Source: [Clostridium] aminophilum (GTDB taxonomy: Bacteria; Bacillota; Clostridia; Lachnospirales; Lachnospiraceae). From it: a DNA stretch of 64,000 bases. Both the position numbers and the translations under genes were made by a program. The stretch spans positions 71,259 through 135,258 of the forward strand of contig NZ_FOIL01000002.1 in NCBI RefSeq assembly GCF_900101295.1. Reading direction: 5' to 3'. Shown here one piece after another: positions 62,784 through 64,000 of this stretch. Position 1 is the stretch's first letter. The number at the start of each line of letters is the position of its first letter. A model generated the notes under the pieces. It saw only the letters and a list, made by a program, of their open reading frames with translations, had not been told where the DNA came from and ran no database searches.

Positions 62784-63896
62784 TCATGAATTATTCGTCG
62801 ATGCCAACTCAGTAATCAATTCGACTACCTTCCGTGCGCCGTTCTTATCAAGTTTATGCCCCATCTCGATATGATAGACTTTTGATTGGTCATCGTAGTA
62901 TTTACTAAGAATGTCCTCATTTGCTGCAGTCTTGTCTTCGGTTCCATATATCAGAAAAGTCTGTTTTCGGAGATCAGCGTCGAATGTCTTACTAAAGAAT
63001 TCACTCTTTACATTATCAATCGACTCTAGAAAATCCGGTGTTAACTTCTGGTTCTGTTCGGTACATAAAGCTTTAATCCGCATTAGATTATCCGGGAGGG
63101 CTACATTGATCATTATTTTGGGGATGTCAGGAATCTGCATAGCATAAAACGCTCCTAAAGAAGAGGCGACTATCACATCATAATGATTCCGAGAGATCAG
63201 CTTATTGAGTTTCTCTTTCATCTTATCCGTGTTGGTAAGGGGGAAATCGGGAGCGTCTAAATGATATGGTATTTTACTTAAGTCAAGTTCATCACAAAGT
63301 AAGCTCCATGAATGACCATATCCTGTGCCAAGATAACCATGAACGTAAAGGATTTGTATATCCCTGTTTTTACAAGCTGCATTGAGATACAGCATATCGG
63401 ATGGAATCTCAACAGCTCTTCCCCATTCCAGTCTGGAAACGAGCATCTCTGACACACCTATTTTTCTCAATCCCGGTATAGAATCATGACCGGTAACGAC
63501 GATCTGGCCACCTGTTTCAAATACCGCGTTGAATACAGAAATGAATTCTTCCGTGCTTACATCCTTGCCTGCCAGATAGTGTATATCATCTACAAGGAGG
63601 ACATCTGCAGTTCGATATTTCTCTCTGAATTCCTGTCTTGCAGATGATCGAATTGCGAAAATAAGATCATCTACAAAATCCTTTGTTCTAATTCGTACGA
63701 CGCGCAAATCGGAATAGGATTTTTGTAAGTACTGTTCAATAGCATGTAGAATATGCGTCTTTCCGGTCTGAGTATCCCCATAAATATATAGTGGGTTTGC
63801 AGTTTTACCAAGGTGATCTACTACAGATCTTGCAGCTAAAAAGGCTTCCCTGTTATTCTTGTTCAGATAAAAATTATCGAAGCTGTATTTTGACAT
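62784..63896 (-). CDS. DnaA-like AAA+ domain fused to a YqiA-like alpha/beta hydrolase
   Basis: The 370-residue protein has two parts. Residues 1-165 resemble DnaA domain III: FDNFYLNKNNREAF, Walker A GDTQTGKT (40-47), Walker B VLLVDDIH (99-106) and SRLEWGRAVEIP (154-165). The DnaA lid and DNA-binding domain IV are missing. Residues 178-370 resemble the YqiA/UPF0227 esterases: VHGYLGTG (185-192), nucleophile S246 in ASSLGAF, D321 in YGTED and H347 in EMGHK form a plausible triad. The ATG follows AGGAGG. Codon use is AT-richer than in the rest of the window. Function is unknown. Confidence 0.8.
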   Translation of the reverse strand: MSKYSFDNFYLNKNNREAFLAARSVVDHLGKTANPLYIYGDTQTGKTHILHAIEQYLQKSYSDLRVVRIRTKDFVDDLIFAIRSSARQEFREKYRTADVLLVDDIHYLAGKDVSTEEFISVFNAVFETGGQIVVTGHDSIPGLRKIGVSEMLVSRLEWGRAVEIPSDMLYLNAACKNRDIQILYVHGYLGTGYGHSWSLLCDELDLSKIPYHLDAPDFPLTNTDKMKEKLNKLISRNHYDVIVASSLGAFYAMQIPDIPKIMINVALPDNLMRIKALCTEQNQKLTPDFLESIDNVKSEFFSKTFDADLRKQTFLIYGTEDKTAANEDILSKYYDDQSKVYHIEMGHKLDKNGARKVVELITELASTNNS

Positions 63897-63908
63897 ACGG
63901 AGCACCTC

Positions 63909-64000
63909 CTACACTACGGTATTACCGTTTTCACTCATGATTCTTTGAATATCTATTCGGACTAACGTTGTTTTTTCGAGAAGTTCTGAGGCAAGCCTGT
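63909..64000 (-). CDS. C-terminal end of a gene running off the window
   Basis: Only about 30 codons are visible, reading LASELLEKTTLVRIDIQRIM and ending ENGNTVV before TAG. The pattern EKTTL-x(4-5)-IQRIM resembles the C-terminus of FtsH-type AAA metalloproteases, but the match is too short to assign. It is 12 bp upstream of the DnaA-hydrolase gene on the same strand, so both belong to one transcript. Confidence 0.5.
   Translation of the reverse strand, partial: RLASELLEKTTLVRIDIQRIMSENGNTVV

Overview
The window looks like a chromosomal segment of an anaerobic, moderately high-GC Firmicute of the class Clostridia, most likely a Lachnospiraceae-type gut bacterium. This rests on the gene set: a selenium-dependent molybdenum hydroxylase accessory set, ATP-type PEP carboxykinase, a GlcT-type antiterminator beside a glucose-family PTS, a phosphocholine-metabolism fusion gene and a nitrogenase-like operon. 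Shine-Dalgarno sites are strong, several genes start with TTG or GTG, and most genes sit on the minus strand. No rRNA, tRNA or CRISPR array was seen.

Layout. 1-8.2 kb is housekeeping: a U32 peptidase-family protein, zapA, ruvBA, a YprB-like exonuclease, a DUF5662 protein, a cold-shock protein, Hsp33, a methyltransferase and a SEC-C protein. 8.5-12.7 kb holds a SpoIID/LytB-domain membrane protein, an AI-2E-family exporter and a probable structured non-coding RNA with its own promoter and terminator. 12.7-17.6 kb has pyrimidine salvage (pdp-cdd) and pckA facing a LysR regulator. 17.7-19.7 kb is a short operon led by a BTAD-type regulator. 19.9-28.9 kb holds nudC, lgt, purD-purN-purM-purE, an RsmF-type rRNA methyltransferase and a HerA-like ATPase. 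29-35.2 kb is a compact selenium locus (yqeC, xdhC, DUF3343, a csd-like desulfurase, yedF, selD, yqeB). 35.5-38.7 kb is a DtxR/MntR-like regulator with TrkH and TrkA. 38.9-45 kb holds a polysaccharide deacetylase, a three-domain MBL-GAF-HD-GYP protein, CheB and GlcT. 45.3-49.4 kb has the PTS transporter, with a recognisable antitermination leader, and pyruvate kinase. 49.6-52.9 kb is a choline module (BCCT transporter plus a winged-helix/LicC/LicA fusion).

54.5-61.9 kb is the first unusual region. One minus-strand operon encodes a NifH-like ATPase, two nitrogenase-component-1-like proteins and a complete iron-siderophore/cobalamin-type ABC importer. A Crp/Fnr-family regulator is divergent. 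Between them lie three tandem 38-bp repeats, each built around a dyad, plus two further palindromes. The cluster lacks nifB, nifE, nifN and other cofactor genes, so it is probably a nitrogenase-like reductase acting on an imported (possibly tetrapyrrole) substrate, not a nitrogen-fixing enzyme.

61.9-64 kb is accessory DNA, visibly AT-richer towards the end. It holds gene remnants (a frameshifted small gene, a possible transposase zinc-finger fragment, the tail of a DUF4143 ATPase) and an intact gene for a fusion of a DnaA-like AAA+ domain with a YqiA-like alpha/beta hydrolase. That gene lies 12 bp downstream of another gene that runs off the window. This fusion is the best candidate here for an undescribed system.
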